DNA from: Gehongia tenuis
GTDB taxonomy: Bacteria; Bacillota; Clostridia; Christensenellales; NSJ-53
Length of the DNA: 64,000 nucleotides
NCBI RefSeq assembly: GCF_014384795.1
Contig: NZ_JACRSR010000001.1
Location: forward strand, 682,001-746,000
Reading direction: 5' to 3'
Shown here: in pieces, positions 11,650 through 19,544 of the stretch
Position numbering within the stretch: position 1 is the first letter of the stretch
Layout of the letters: the number at the start of each line of letters is the position of its first letter
Notes under the pieces: generated by a model
Database searches by the model: none
What the model was told of the DNA's origin: nothing
The model's input: only the letters and a program-made list of their open reading frames with translations
Position numbers and translations under genes: made by a program

Positions 11650-11931
11650 GTGAAAAGACCGTCCAAACAACGTATTAAGACCCATCTGGCGGACATCCTG
11701 GAGCTGCCCAGCGAGATCATGCTGGACCTGCCCCAGATCACGCTGATCGGGCGCCGCCAGCTTTATTTGGAGAACCACAAGGGCATCATCGAATACACGC
11801 CGGAAAAGATCCGGGTGAACACCTCCCAGGGCACCGCCACCATCCTGGGCAGGGAAATGGTGCTGCAGAATATGGGTGCGGAGGACATCCTGGTGACGGG
11901 CCAGGTGAACCATGTGGACTATGACGGGTAA
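11650..11931 (+). CDS. yqfC: Sporulation protein YqfC
   Basis: A 93-residue YabP/YqfC-family protein (THLADILELPSEIMLDLPQI; LENHKGIIEYTPEKIRVNTS). In Bacillus, yqfC is transcribed in the mother cell by sigma-E; its biochemical role is unclear. The start chosen is GTG 11650, about 6 bases after GAGGAGGGG; an in-frame GTG at 11644 overlaps the ribosome site. It forms a pair with yqfD, 15 bases downstream, as in Bacillus. Its presence implies a spore-forming lineage. Confidence 0.9.
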   Translation: MKRPSKQRIKTHLADILELPSEIMLDLPQITLIGRRQLYLENHKGIIEYTPEKIRVNTSQGTATILGREMVLQNMGAEDILVTGQVNHVDYDG

Positions 11932-11946
11932 CGGGGGGAGTGGGCT

Positions 11947-13107
11947 TTGACCTGGTTTTGGCGCTATTTATTGGGCTATGTGACCGTGAAGATCTCCGGC
12001 CTTTCGCTGGAGAAGATGCTGAACCTCATAGGCGTGGAGGGCATCCGAATCTGGGGCGTGAAGCGGCCAAGCCATACGGTCATGACGGCCAAGGTGGGCA
12101 AGGGCCGGCTGGAGGCGCTCCTCGACGCGGCGTCGCGCAGCCGCTGCAAGGTGGAGATTCTGGGCAGGCGGGGCCTTCCCTATCTTTGGCACAACCTTTT
12201 GAAGCGCAAGGTGCTGGTCTTTGGCGTGGCCCTTTTTGTGGCCGCTCTCATCTTCCTTTCCTCCTTCATCTGGGACGTGGAGGTGGTGGGTACGGAAAAA
12301 CTGGACCCGGCGGGCATCATGGCCTATCTCAGCTCACAGAACGTGAAGCCGGGCATCCGTCAGTCGGAAGTGGATTTCCATGTCCTTGCCGACGATATCC
12401 TCGGCGCCTTTCCTGAGCTCAGCTGGGTGGGCATCTCCATGAAGGGCATGCGCCTGCATGTGGAAGTGGTGGAGGGCGAGCCAAAACCGGAAATGATCGA
12501 CGAGAGCGTACCGGCGGATATCGTGGCCGGCCGGGACGCGGTGGTCTATGAGATCACGGCCCTCGCGGGCAAAGCCAAGGTGAAGGCCGGAGATACGGTT
12601 AGAAAGGGCGATGTTTTGATCGAAGGGGTGCTGGGCCCGGAGGAGCGGCAGATCAGGGTGCGGGCCAAGGGCACGGTGCTGGGCCGGGTCTACTATGAGG
12701 GCACCGTGGTCCGGAACATGAACGAGGATGTGGCCGCCGAGACCGGCCGCACAGCGGTGCGAAGATACATCGACATGGGCACCTGGACGGTGCCGGTGGA
12801 GGGCGAAAAGCCGGATTACGCCGATTATGAGCTGTCACAGCGGCGAACGCCTCTGTTGGGAAAGCTCTACTTTCCTGTATATCTGGTGGAGGAGGAGTAT
12901 CGGGAGGTGATCCGCGGCGTCGCGGAGAAGGATGCGGACAGCGTGGCCAAGGCCGCCCTGGAGGAAGCCTATCAGCAGGCCCTCGCCCAGGTGCCGGACC
13001 CGGAAAGCGTCCTTGAGCGCAAGGATAAGGTGACGGTGGAGGGCGGCGAGCTCAAGGCCACGGTGTACTTGGAGGTGAGCGAATCCATCGGCGTGGTTGA
13101 GCCCTGA
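11947..13107 (+). CDS. yqfD: Sporulation protein YqfD (SpoIV-class membrane protein)
   Basis: A 386-residue YqfD-family protein. The cytoplasmic N-terminus (TWFWRYLLGYVTVKISGLSL) precedes a single strong membrane segment near residues 90-112 (VLVFGVALFVAALIFLSSFI). A large external domain follows, with POTRA-like content (DVEVVGTEKLDPAGIMAYL). Family members are needed for efficient sporulation and act in the mother cell. The start is TTG 11947, preceded by GGGGGGAG at 6 bases. It is followed directly by a perfect terminator, closing the yqfC-yqfD unit and separating it from phoH. Confidence 0.9.
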   Translation: MTWFWRYLLGYVTVKISGLSLEKMLNLIGVEGIRIWGVKRPSHTVMTAKVGKGRLEALLDAASRSRCKVEILGRRGLPYLWHNLLKRKVLVFGVALFVAALIFLSSFIWDVEVVGTEKLDPAGIMAYLSSQNVKPGIRQSEVDFHVLADDILGAFPELSWVGISMKGMRLHVEVVEGEPKPEMIDESVPADIVAGRDAVVYEITALAGKAKVKAGDTVRKGDVLIEGVLGPEERQIRVRAKGTVLGRVYYEGTVVRNMNEDVAAETGRTAVRRYIDMGTWTVPVEGEKPDYADYELSQRRTPLLGKLYFPVYLVEEEYREVIRGVAEKDADSVAKAALEEAYQQALAQVPDPESVLERKDKVTVEGGELKATVYLEVSESIGVVEP

Positions 13108-13135
13108 AGAGAAGGCCTTTGGCCTTCTCTTTTTT
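13108..13135 (+). terminator. Intrinsic terminator of yqfC-yqfD
   Basis: AGAGAAGGCC / GGCCTTCTCT perfect 10-bp stem with a TTT loop and a run of T, beginning one base after the yqfD stop. Confidence 0.95.
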
Positions 13136-13180
13136 CATAGAGCAAAGCCATCCAGGGCATAACATTACCAGGCAATGGCC

Positions 13181-13209
13181 TTGAAAGATCGCCGCCAATG
13201 CACTATAAT
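13181..13209 (+). promoter_or_regulatory. Sigma-A promoter of phoH
   Basis: TTGAAA at 13181-13186, 17-base spacer, TATAAT at 13204-13209. The -10 box overlaps an in-frame TTG at 13209, which excludes that TTG as the phoH start. Confidence 0.88.
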
Positions 13210-13244
13210 TGAAAGGATTTCAAAGGAGAATCGAGGAGAAGTTT

Positions 13245-14231
13245 TTGGTAGATTACGTGGAATTTGACGACATGGCTCAGGTGATGAGCGTTTTTGGTTC
13301 CTTCGACGAGCATGTAAAAACGCTGGAGAAGGCGCTGGAAGTCAGCATTCAGCTCCGCGAGGCCAGGGTGGAGATCCATGGAGAGCCGGAGGCCGTAAAG
13401 GCGGCCGTGGACACGGTGGAAACGCTGAAGAAGCTTTTGGCCAATGGAGAGGTGATCAACGACTGGATGGTGAACCACGCCCTGGAGCTCGCACAAAGCG
13501 GCAACGTGGACGATGCGGTGGCGGCCATGACCAACGTGATCGCCTTCACCTGCCGGGGCAAGCCGGTCAAGTGCAAGACCCTCGGCCAAAAGAACTACAT
13601 CAAGGCCCTTAAAGAAAACACGGTGACCATCTGCATCGGCCCTGCGGGCACGGGCAAGACGTACCTTGCCATCGCCGTTGCGGTGACCATGCTGAAGAAG
13701 AAGGAGATCTCCCGCATCATCATGACCCGTCCGGCGGTGGAGGCGGGAGAGAAACTGGGTTTTTTGCCCGGCGATCTCCAAAGCAAGGTGGACCCCTACC
13801 TCCGGCCCCTGTACGATGCGCTGTACGACTTCCTGGGCCAGGAACAGTTCCAGCGGTACTTGGAGAACGGCACCATCGAGGTTGCACCGCTGGCATACAT
13901 GCGGGGCCGCACGCTGAGTGACGCATTCGTGGTGATCGACGAGGCGCAAAACGCGACCCTGGAGACGCTCAAAATGGTGCTCACCCGCTTCGGCGAGGGG
14001 GCCAAGGTTGCGATCACCGGCGACGTGACCCAGGTGGACCTGCCCAAGGAACAGGGGTCAGGCCTGCAGAAATGCGCCGACCTTTTGAAGGGCATTGAAG
14101 ATATCGAAGTGGTGAATCTGACCAACCGGGACGTCGTGCGCCATAAGCTGGTCAAGGAGATCATCAAGGCCTTTGAGAAATACGAGGCCAAAACAAAACC
14201 GGATTCAAACCGGAACTACCGGAGGAAATGA
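13245..14231 (+). CDS. phoH: PhoH-family P-loop ATPase
   Basis: A PhoH-like ATPase of 328 residues. It has an N-terminal KH-like region, Walker A GPAGTGKTYLA, and Walker B FVVIDEAQN, followed by VAITGDVTQVDLP as in superfamily 1 helicase cores. The family is linked to RNA metabolism and its gene usually precedes pgpH and ybeY, as here; the exact reaction is unknown. The start chosen is TTG 13245 (VDYVEFDDM), 6 bases after GAGGAG (13233-13238); an upstream frame-compatible TTG lies inside the promoter. Confidence 0.93.
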   Translation: MVDYVEFDDMAQVMSVFGSFDEHVKTLEKALEVSIQLREARVEIHGEPEAVKAAVDTVETLKKLLANGEVINDWMVNHALELAQSGNVDDAVAAMTNVIAFTCRGKPVKCKTLGQKNYIKALKENTVTICIGPAGTGKTYLAIAVAVTMLKKKEISRIIMTRPAVEAGEKLGFLPGDLQSKVDPYLRPLYDALYDFLGQEQFQRYLENGTIEVAPLAYMRGRTLSDAFVVIDEAQNATLETLKMVLTRFGEGAKVAITGDVTQVDLPKEQGSGLQKCADLLKGIEDIEVVNLTNRDVVRHKLVKEIIKAFEKYEAKTKPDSNRNYRRK

Positions 14232-14325
14232 GGCTCCGGGCCGTGAACCGCCAGCATCACGCTTTATCGTGAGAATCGGCCCTTTTCCGGCGGCCAAACG
14301 TGCGGTCCTGCCTTCAAGATGCAAG

Positions 14326-14349
14326 GACGCCCTTCGGGGCGTCTTTTTT
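14326..14349 (+). terminator. Intrinsic terminator after phoH
   Basis: GACGCCC / GGGCGTC with a TTCG tetraloop and a TTTTTT run. Flanking A and T residues can extend the stem. The intergenic stretch 14232-14325 before it shows no gene. Confidence 0.9.
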
Positions 14350-14401
14350 GCATTCGTGAAGGAGGGGATTTTCATTTTTCATAGCAATCTGATAGCCTTT
14401 C

Positions 14402-14410
14402 TGGTATAAT
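14402..14410 (+). promoter_or_regulatory. Extended -10 promoter of pgpH
   Basis: TG-G-TATAAT (14402-14410) with no good -35 box at the right distance. This is the extended -10 class, about 45 bases upstream of the GTG start. Confidence 0.7.
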
Positions 14411-14454
14411 AGGGCAAAATAGTGGATATGATCAGCAGCCCGAGGAGGTGCACC

Positions 14455-16692
14455 GTGAAAAAATCGAGGGAACCTTGGGAGGAACCCGTTCAGAAAACCG
14501 AAAGAACTTCCAGGCAGAAGCTGGCCAATGTTTTGGTGGGCGTATGCAGCTATATCATTATCTTTTTGCTGCTCATTGCGGCAATCACCCCGAAACAGTA
14601 CAATCTGTCGGTGGGGAATATTGCGCCGGAAACCATCAAGGCCACCAAGGACGTGGAGGATACCATCACCACCGAACTGAAGCGCAAGGAAGCGCGGGAA
14701 GCGGTGGAGACGGTTTATAAGAGTGACGCCACGGTTGCGGACCGGGTTCTTGCCGATATGGATGCCTACTTTGGCGCTTTGGTGCAGGTGAACGCAAAGG
14801 GCGCGGAGATCCGTCAGCAGAAACTGGCGGATCAGCTGGGCGCAGGCACCCCGCCGCCGGCCTCTCCCGGGGAGGACGGCGCCACGCCTGAACCCACGGC
14901 GACGCCCACGCCCACACCGGAGGCCACACCGGCGGACGTCTTTTCCGATGAATTCATTTCGGCCATGGCCGATATCGTGCCCATTGAGCTGACGGACAGC
15001 GAGATTCTGGCCATTCTGGAGGCCTCTCCGGAGGAACTGGAGAATTTGAAAAATACGGTGGAGGTGCTCTCCACCGAGGCGCTGGACAGCGCCATCAAGG
15101 AGGAGGGACTGGCCGACCAGAAGGTTTCCATCGTACAGGAGCTGCGGGAGAGTAGTGTCCCTCAAAGCCTGCAGGCCGTTGGCGCGAGGGCTGTTTCAGA
15201 CTACCTTCAGGCGAATCTTCTCCGGGACGAGTCTGCCACCGAGGCGGCGCGAAAGCAGGCGGAGGAGGCCGTGCAGCCCATCGTCTACAAGAAGGACCAG
15301 AATATCGTCCGGGACGGTGAAGCGGTGACCGAGGCTCAGCATGAGATGCTGAAAACCCTGGGCCTTATCCAGAGCAACTCGGTGGACATCCTGCTTTACG
15401 TGGGGCTTGCCGCCTTCCTGCTCATCATCTTTGTGATCTTCAGCGGATATTTGGTGGAATACGAGACCTGGATTTTGAACCACCTGCCATCCCTGGTTCT
15501 GCTGGGCGTTATGGGCGTGCTCATCCCAGCCTTCACCTTGCTGGCCAACTTTGTGCACCCCATGCTGGCGCCCGTGGCTTACGGCACGCTGACCATTGCG
15601 CTGCTCCTCAAGCCCAGGCTTGCCATTCTCTACAACGTCTTTGCCTCGGTGATGATGGGCCTTATCGTCGTGTTTACCCCGGAACAGGGCGCGCTGGGAA
15701 CGGCGGCCTACAATCTTGGCTTCATCTCCATTCTAAGCGGCATGGCGGGCATCTCCGTGGCGCGGCGGTCCTATCAGCGCAGCAACCTGGTTTTCGCCGG
15801 ATTTGTGCTTGGACTCATCAATGCCCTCGGCATCCTGGCCACGGGGCTCATGTCCAGCAACAACAATCTGGAAACCTTCCAGGCCGCTGGCTGGGGCCTG
15901 GTGGGCGGACTTTTGTCGGCCATTCTGACGGTGGGCACTATGCCCATCTTTGAGAGCATCTTTGGACTGCTGACGCCCCTCAAGCTTCTGGAGCTGTCCA
16001 ATCCCACCCAGCCGCTGATGCGAAAGCTGCTCCTCGAGGCGCCGGGCACCTATCACCACAGCGTGGTGGTGGGGAATCTGGCGGAGCGCGGCGCGCAAGC
16101 GGTGGGCGCCGACGGCCTTTTGGCCAGGGTGGGCGCCTACTACCACGATGTGGGCAAGCTGAAGCAGCCCTATTTCTTCAAGGAAAATCAGATGAGCGGC
16201 GACAATCCCCACGACCGGATTTCGCCGGAGCTTTCCGCCTCCATCATCCGGGGACACACCCAGGCGGGCTATCAGATGAGCCAAAAATACAAGATTCCCC
16301 GGCGGATTCAGGATATCATTTTGCAGCACCACGGCACCACGCTGATCAAGTTTTTCTATTACAAGGCCAAGCAGGACAATGAAAACGTGGATCCGAAGGA
16401 TTACCGTTATCCGGGACCCCGGCCCCAGAGCCGGGAGGCCGCCGTGGTGATGCTGGCCGACTCCATCGAGGCCGCGGTGCGCACCATCAAGGAGCCCAAC
16501 CAGGAGAAGATCCGGGAGATGATGGAGAGCATCGTCAAGGATAAGCTGTCCGACGGCCAGCTGGACGAATGCGATCTCACGCTCAAGGATCTCACCCTCA
16601 TTCAAGATGCGTTCATGCAGGTTTTGACAGGGGTCATCCACGAACGGATTGAGTATCCTAAGATGGATGATGTCAAGGAGGGATCGAAATGA
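14455..16692 (+). CDS. pgpH: Cyclic-di-AMP phosphodiesterase, 7TM-HD family (PgpH/YqfF)
   Basis: A 745-residue membrane HD phosphodiesterase. It has an N-terminal membrane anchor (about 23-43), an extracytoplasmic 7TMR-HDED domain, and a seven-helix membrane block (about 305-510). A cytoplasmic HD domain follows, with TYHHSVVVGNLAERGAQ, YYHDVGKLKQP (about 562-572) and LQHHGTTLIKFFYY. PgpH proteins hydrolyse c-di-AMP, which controls potassium and osmotic homeostasis. The start is GTG 14455 after GAGGAGGTG. An odd feature is a Pro/Thr-rich stretch (14840-14940; TPEPTATPTPTPEATP) inside the external domain. The stop overlaps the ybeY start (ATGA). Confidence 0.94.
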   Translation: MKKSREPWEEPVQKTERTSRQKLANVLVGVCSYIIIFLLLIAAITPKQYNLSVGNIAPETIKATKDVEDTITTELKRKEAREAVETVYKSDATVADRVLADMDAYFGALVQVNAKGAEIRQQKLADQLGAGTPPPASPGEDGATPEPTATPTPTPEATPADVFSDEFISAMADIVPIELTDSEILAILEASPEELENLKNTVEVLSTEALDSAIKEEGLADQKVSIVQELRESSVPQSLQAVGARAVSDYLQANLLRDESATEAARKQAEEAVQPIVYKKDQNIVRDGEAVTEAQHEMLKTLGLIQSNSVDILLYVGLAAFLLIIFVIFSGYLVEYETWILNHLPSLVLLGVMGVLIPAFTLLANFVHPMLAPVAYGTLTIALLLKPRLAILYNVFASVMMGLIVVFTPEQGALGTAAYNLGFISILSGMAGISVARRSYQRSNLVFAGFVLGLINALGILATGLMSSNNNLETFQAAGWGLVGGLLSAILTVGTMPIFESIFGLLTPLKLLELSNPTQPLMRKLLLEAPGTYHHSVVVGNLAERGAQAVGADGLLARVGAYYHDVGKLKQPYFFKENQMSGDNPHDRISPELSASIIRGHTQAGYQMSQKYKIPRRIQDIILQHHGTTLIKFFYYKAKQDNENVDPKDYRYPGPRPQSREAAVVMLADSIEAAVRTIKEPNQEKIREMMESIVKDKLSDGQLDECDLTLKDLTLIQDAFMQVLTGVIHERIEYPKMDDVKEGSK

Positions 16693-17177
16693 CCGTTGAA
16701 ATCGACAACCGTCAGGATATTATTGCCTTCGACACCGCTATGAAGGATGTGGTTCATCAGGCTGTGGCTTCGGTCATGGAGGTGGTGGACCGGGAGAAGA
16801 ATGTGGAGGTGTCGGTGGTGCTGGTGGACGATCCCGGCATCCGGGAGCTCAACCGCACCTTTCGAAACGTGGACCGTTCCACCGACGTGCTGTCCTTTCC
16901 CATGATCGAGGCGGGAGAGGATGCGGGCGAGCTGGACATCGATCCGGAGACCGGCGAAATCTTCCTTGGAGACATCGTGATTTCCCTGGAGACCGCCCGG
17001 CGCCAGGCCGAGGATTTTGGGCATTCGCTGGCCCGGGAGGTGGGCTATCTGACGGTGCACGGCTGCCTGCACCTTCTTGGCTATGACCATGAAGCGGAAG
17101 CGGAAAAGCAGATGATGCGCCTTCGTGAGGAGGAGGCGCTGGGACGCATCGGACTCTCCCGGGAGGGCGAGGGATGA
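16689..17177 (+). CDS. ybeY: Endoribonuclease YbeY (rRNA maturation factor)
   Basis: A 162-residue metal-dependent RNase with the signature HGCLHLLGYDH (three zinc-binding histidines) preceded by LFLGDIVIS-type core residues (EIFLGDIVISLETA). It acts in 16S rRNA 3'-end maturation and ribosome quality control. It overlaps pgpH and cdd by ATGA junctions, forming a tightly coupled pgpH-ybeY-cdd-era string. A diacylglycerol kinase gene often sits between ybeY and cdd in Firmicutes and is missing here. Confidence 0.95.
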   Translation: MTVEIDNRQDIIAFDTAMKDVVHQAVASVMEVVDREKNVEVSVVLVDDPGIRELNRTFRNVDRSTDVLSFPMIEAGEDAGELDIDPETGEIFLGDIVISLETARRQAEDFGHSLAREVGYLTVHGCLHLLGYDHEAEAEKQMMRLREEEALGRIGLSREGEG

Positions 17178-17557
17178 CGGACCGGGAGCTGGTGAAGCTG
17201 GCCTGGGAGGCGCGGGAACGGGCCTATGTGCCCTATTCGGGCTACAAGGTGGGCGCTGCCCTCTTTGACGGAAGCCGGGTCTTTTTGGGATGCAACATTG
17301 AAAACGCATCCTACGGCGCCACCTGCTGCGCCGAGCGGACCGCCCTTTTCAAGGCGGTGTCCGAGGGCGCGGCGCGTTTGGAAAGGATCGCCGTCGCCGC
17401 CGAAAGTCCGCCCTATCCCTGCGGCATCTGCCGGCAGGCGCTGAGCGAATTTGCGCCCGAACTCATCGTTTTGGTTTCCGACGCGCCGGACCGCTATGAG
17501 ACGCACACCCTTAGGAAATTGATGCCCTACGCATTTGGTAAGGAGCAATTGATATGA
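17174..17557 (+). CDS. cdd: Cytidine deaminase
   Basis: A 127-residue zinc-dependent cytidine/deoxycytidine deaminase. Visible motifs are VGAALFDGSRVFLGCNIENA, the catalytic CAE (GATCCAERTALFKAV), and PCGICRQ carrying the remaining zinc cysteines. It makes uridine from cytidine in pyrimidine salvage. It overlaps both ybeY and era by four bases. Confidence 0.95.
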   Translation: MTDRELVKLAWEARERAYVPYSGYKVGAALFDGSRVFLGCNIENASYGATCCAERTALFKAVSEGAARLERIAVAAESPPYPCGICRQALSEFAPELIVLVSDAPDRYETHTLRKLMPYAFGKEQLI

Positions 17558-18444
17558 AGAATTTTAGGAGCGGCTTTGTGGCCATCCTTGGCCGGCCCAA
17601 CGTGGGGAAATCCACGCTGATGAACGCCATGATCGGTGACAAGGTGGCCATCGTTTCCCCCAAGCCCCAGACCACCCGCAACCGGTTGATGGGCGTTTTG
17701 ACCAAGCCCGGGTTCCAGATCGTGTTCTTGGACACGCCGGGCATCCACCGGCCCAAGAACAAGCTGGGGAACTACATGGTTAAAAGTGCTGAGGATGCGG
17801 CCAAGGACGTGGACGCCATCCTGGTGGTGGTGGACGCCAAGTCCGGCGTAGGCCCCAACGACCGCATCATCTATCAGAATGCCGCCGCCCGCAGGGTGCC
17901 GGTGGTGGTGGCCGTCAATAAATCGGATGTTTGCAGCGAGGAGGAGCTTTTGAAGGCCCTCTCCGCCTTCAGCGACGCGCCGGAGCAGGTGGAGATCCTG
18001 CCCACCTCCGGCAAGACGGGCAAGGGGCTCGAAGAACTGGTGGATCTGCTGGAAGGCTATCTTCCCGAGGGCCCCCACTACTTTCCGGAGGACATGATCA
18101 CCGACCAGCCGGAACAGGCGGTGGTGGCGGAGCTCATTCGGGAGAAGGCGCTGATGCTTCTTGAGGAGGAAGTGCCCCACGGCATCGGCGTGGAGATCCT
18201 GTCCTTCAAAAAACGGGAGAATCAGGATCTGGTGGATATTCAGGCCACCCTTTACTGCGAGCGGGAATCCCATAAACGCATCGTCATCGGCAAGAATGGC
18301 GCCATGCTGAAAAAAATCGGCTCCATGGCCCGGCCGGATATCGAGCGGGTGCTGGGCAACCGGGTCTATCTGGAGCTTTGGGTGAAGGTGAAGGAGGACT
18401 GGCGCAACAAGATGTCGGTGCTGCGCACCCTGGGCTACGAATAG
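17554..18444 (+). CDS. era: GTPase Era
   Basis: A 296-residue GTPase with a C-terminal KH domain. The G1 motif is GRPNVGKSTLMNAM, G3 DTPGI, G4 NKSD and G5 TSGKTGKG. The KH region is around 200-290 (ESHKRIVIGKNGAMLKKIG). Era binds the 3' end of 16S rRNA and assists 30S assembly, fitting its position next to ybeY. ATG 17554 overlaps the cdd stop, with AAGGAG upstream. Confidence 0.97.
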   Translation: MKNFRSGFVAILGRPNVGKSTLMNAMIGDKVAIVSPKPQTTRNRLMGVLTKPGFQIVFLDTPGIHRPKNKLGNYMVKSAEDAAKDVDAILVVVDAKSGVGPNDRIIYQNAAARRVPVVVAVNKSDVCSEEELLKALSAFSDAPEQVEILPTSGKTGKGLEELVDLLEGYLPEGPHYFPEDMITDQPEQAVVAELIREKALMLLEEEVPHGIGVEILSFKKRENQDLVDIQATLYCERESHKRIVIGKNGAMLKKIGSMARPDIERVLGNRVYLELWVKVKEDWRNKMSVLRTLGYE

Positions 18445-18524
18445 TAAGTATTGCATGTTCCCCCTGAATTTGCTTTGTATGAACAGCGCGCTCTTGAAGC
18501 AAGGTAAGGGCTGGAGGGGATAAA

Positions 18525-18644
18525 ATGACGGACGATCACAGGGTTGAAAACATGGCTTGGGAACTGTTTGAAAAGGACGGACACATCGGAGAATATCTGT
18601 TCTATCGAGCGGTTTCAGATGTAGAGGACGATTTAAGCCGCTAA
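18525..18644 (+). CDS. yqzL: YqzL-like small protein
   Basis: A 39-codon reading frame beginning MTDDHRVENMAWELFEKDGH and ending VSDVEDDLSR. It has a strong GGAGGGGA six bases before ATG 18525. Position between era and recO, size, and the xWxLFExTGxIxxYLxY-like pattern match the YqzL family of Firmicutes, whose function is unknown. It is 8 bases from recO's nearest start. Confidence 0.75.
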   Translation: MTDDHRVENMAWELFEKDGHIGEYLFYRAVSDVEDDLSR

Positions 18645-18657
18645 GGGGGCGATGGCC

Positions 18658-19392
18658 ATGATCCATACGGTGACCGGTATGGTGGTAAGATGGGCCAACT
18701 ATGGTGAGGCGAACCGCATGCTCACGGTGCTGACCCGGGAGATGGGCAAGATCAGCGTGGGCGCGGTGGGCTGCCGCAAGCCCAAAAGCAGGCTTGCTTC
18801 CGGCGCCCAGCTTTTTTTCTATGGCAGACTCATGGTGCGGGAGAGCAAAGGCCGCAACTACCTGGCGTCGGTGGAAATGCTGGACGCCTTTTTTGATTTG
18901 CGTTCAGACGTGCGCCGTCTGGCTTACGCCACCTATCTTGCCAACGCTGCTGAAACCTTCATGCTGGAAGGGGAGCCGAATGAGGAGCTGTTCCATCTGC
19001 TCCTGTCCGCTGTAGCCCAGGTATGCTACGGCAGCGGCGATCCCCGGGATATTCGGGATATCTATCTGGTGAAGCTGATGGATCTCATGGGTTTTTGCCC
19101 GGAGGTGGAGCACTGCCTTCGCTGCGGCAAAGCGAACGAGCCCGCCATGCGATTTGTGCCGGAGGAGGGCGGCGTATTGTGCACCGCCTGCGCGCCCCTT
19201 GCCGGCCGGCCCATTTCCGCCGGCGCCCTTCGCATCATTGCCAGCAGCCGCTGGATACCGCTGACCAAGATGGGCAGTTTAAAGCTCGGCCATTACCGGG
19301 AGGAGATCGAGGATGCGCTGCTTGGTTTCGTCCGCTATCACATGGACACCCGCTTCAAAGCTTTGGCCTTTCTGGATGAAATCGAGAATTGA
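18658..19392 (+). CDS. recO: DNA repair protein RecO
   Basis: A 244-residue RecO. It has an N-terminal OB fold (TVTGMVVRWANYGEANRMLT; LTREMGKISVGAVGCRKPKS) and a helical C-terminal part with a zinc site (CLRCGK ... CTACAP). RecO loads RecA on SSB-coated single-stranded DNA with RecF/RecR. The start chosen is ATG 18658, 8 bases after AAGGGGG; ATG 18652 is too close to it. The glyQS genes that often follow recO in Firmicutes are absent; ppdK follows. Confidence 0.93.
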   Translation: MIHTVTGMVVRWANYGEANRMLTVLTREMGKISVGAVGCRKPKSRLASGAQLFFYGRLMVRESKGRNYLASVEMLDAFFDLRSDVRRLAYATYLANAAETFMLEGEPNEELFHLLLSAVAQVCYGSGDPRDIRDIYLVKLMDLMGFCPEVEHCLRCGKANEPAMRFVPEEGGVLCTACAPLAGRPISAGALRIIASSRWIPLTKMGSLKLGHYREEIEDALLGFVRYHMDTRFKALAFLDEIEN

Positions 19393-19443
19393 TTCATGAA
19401 TCGTGCAAAATGATGGATTTATTTCAAAATGGCAAAAAAACGG

Positions 19444-19472
19444 TTGTTTTATAAAGCAAGATGTATTACAAT
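19444..19472 (+). promoter_or_regulatory. Sigma-A promoter of ppdK
   Basis: TTGTTT at 19444-19449, 17-base spacer, TACAAT at 19467-19472. An A/T-rich upstream stretch (19420-19443) may act as an UP element. Confidence 0.75.
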
Positions 19473-19475
19473 GAA

Positions 19476-19495
19476 GGACGGGTAAAAGCCCGTCC
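19476..19495 (+). other. ppdK 5' leader hairpin
   Basis: GGACGGG / CCCGTCC perfect 7-bp stem with loop TAAAAG at the expected 5' end of the ppdK transcript, 4 bases after the -10 box. No T-tract follows. It probably protects the 5' end. Confidence 0.6.
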
Positions 19496-19544
19496 ATTTC
19501 AATTTAGTCAACAATATTTTTCTATTATGTAAGGAGGATCGACC

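Noticed and set aside
14173..14409. A 78-codon frame between phoH and pgpH
   Set aside because: It overlaps the phoH end, the terminator and the pgpH promoter, and shows no protein family features.
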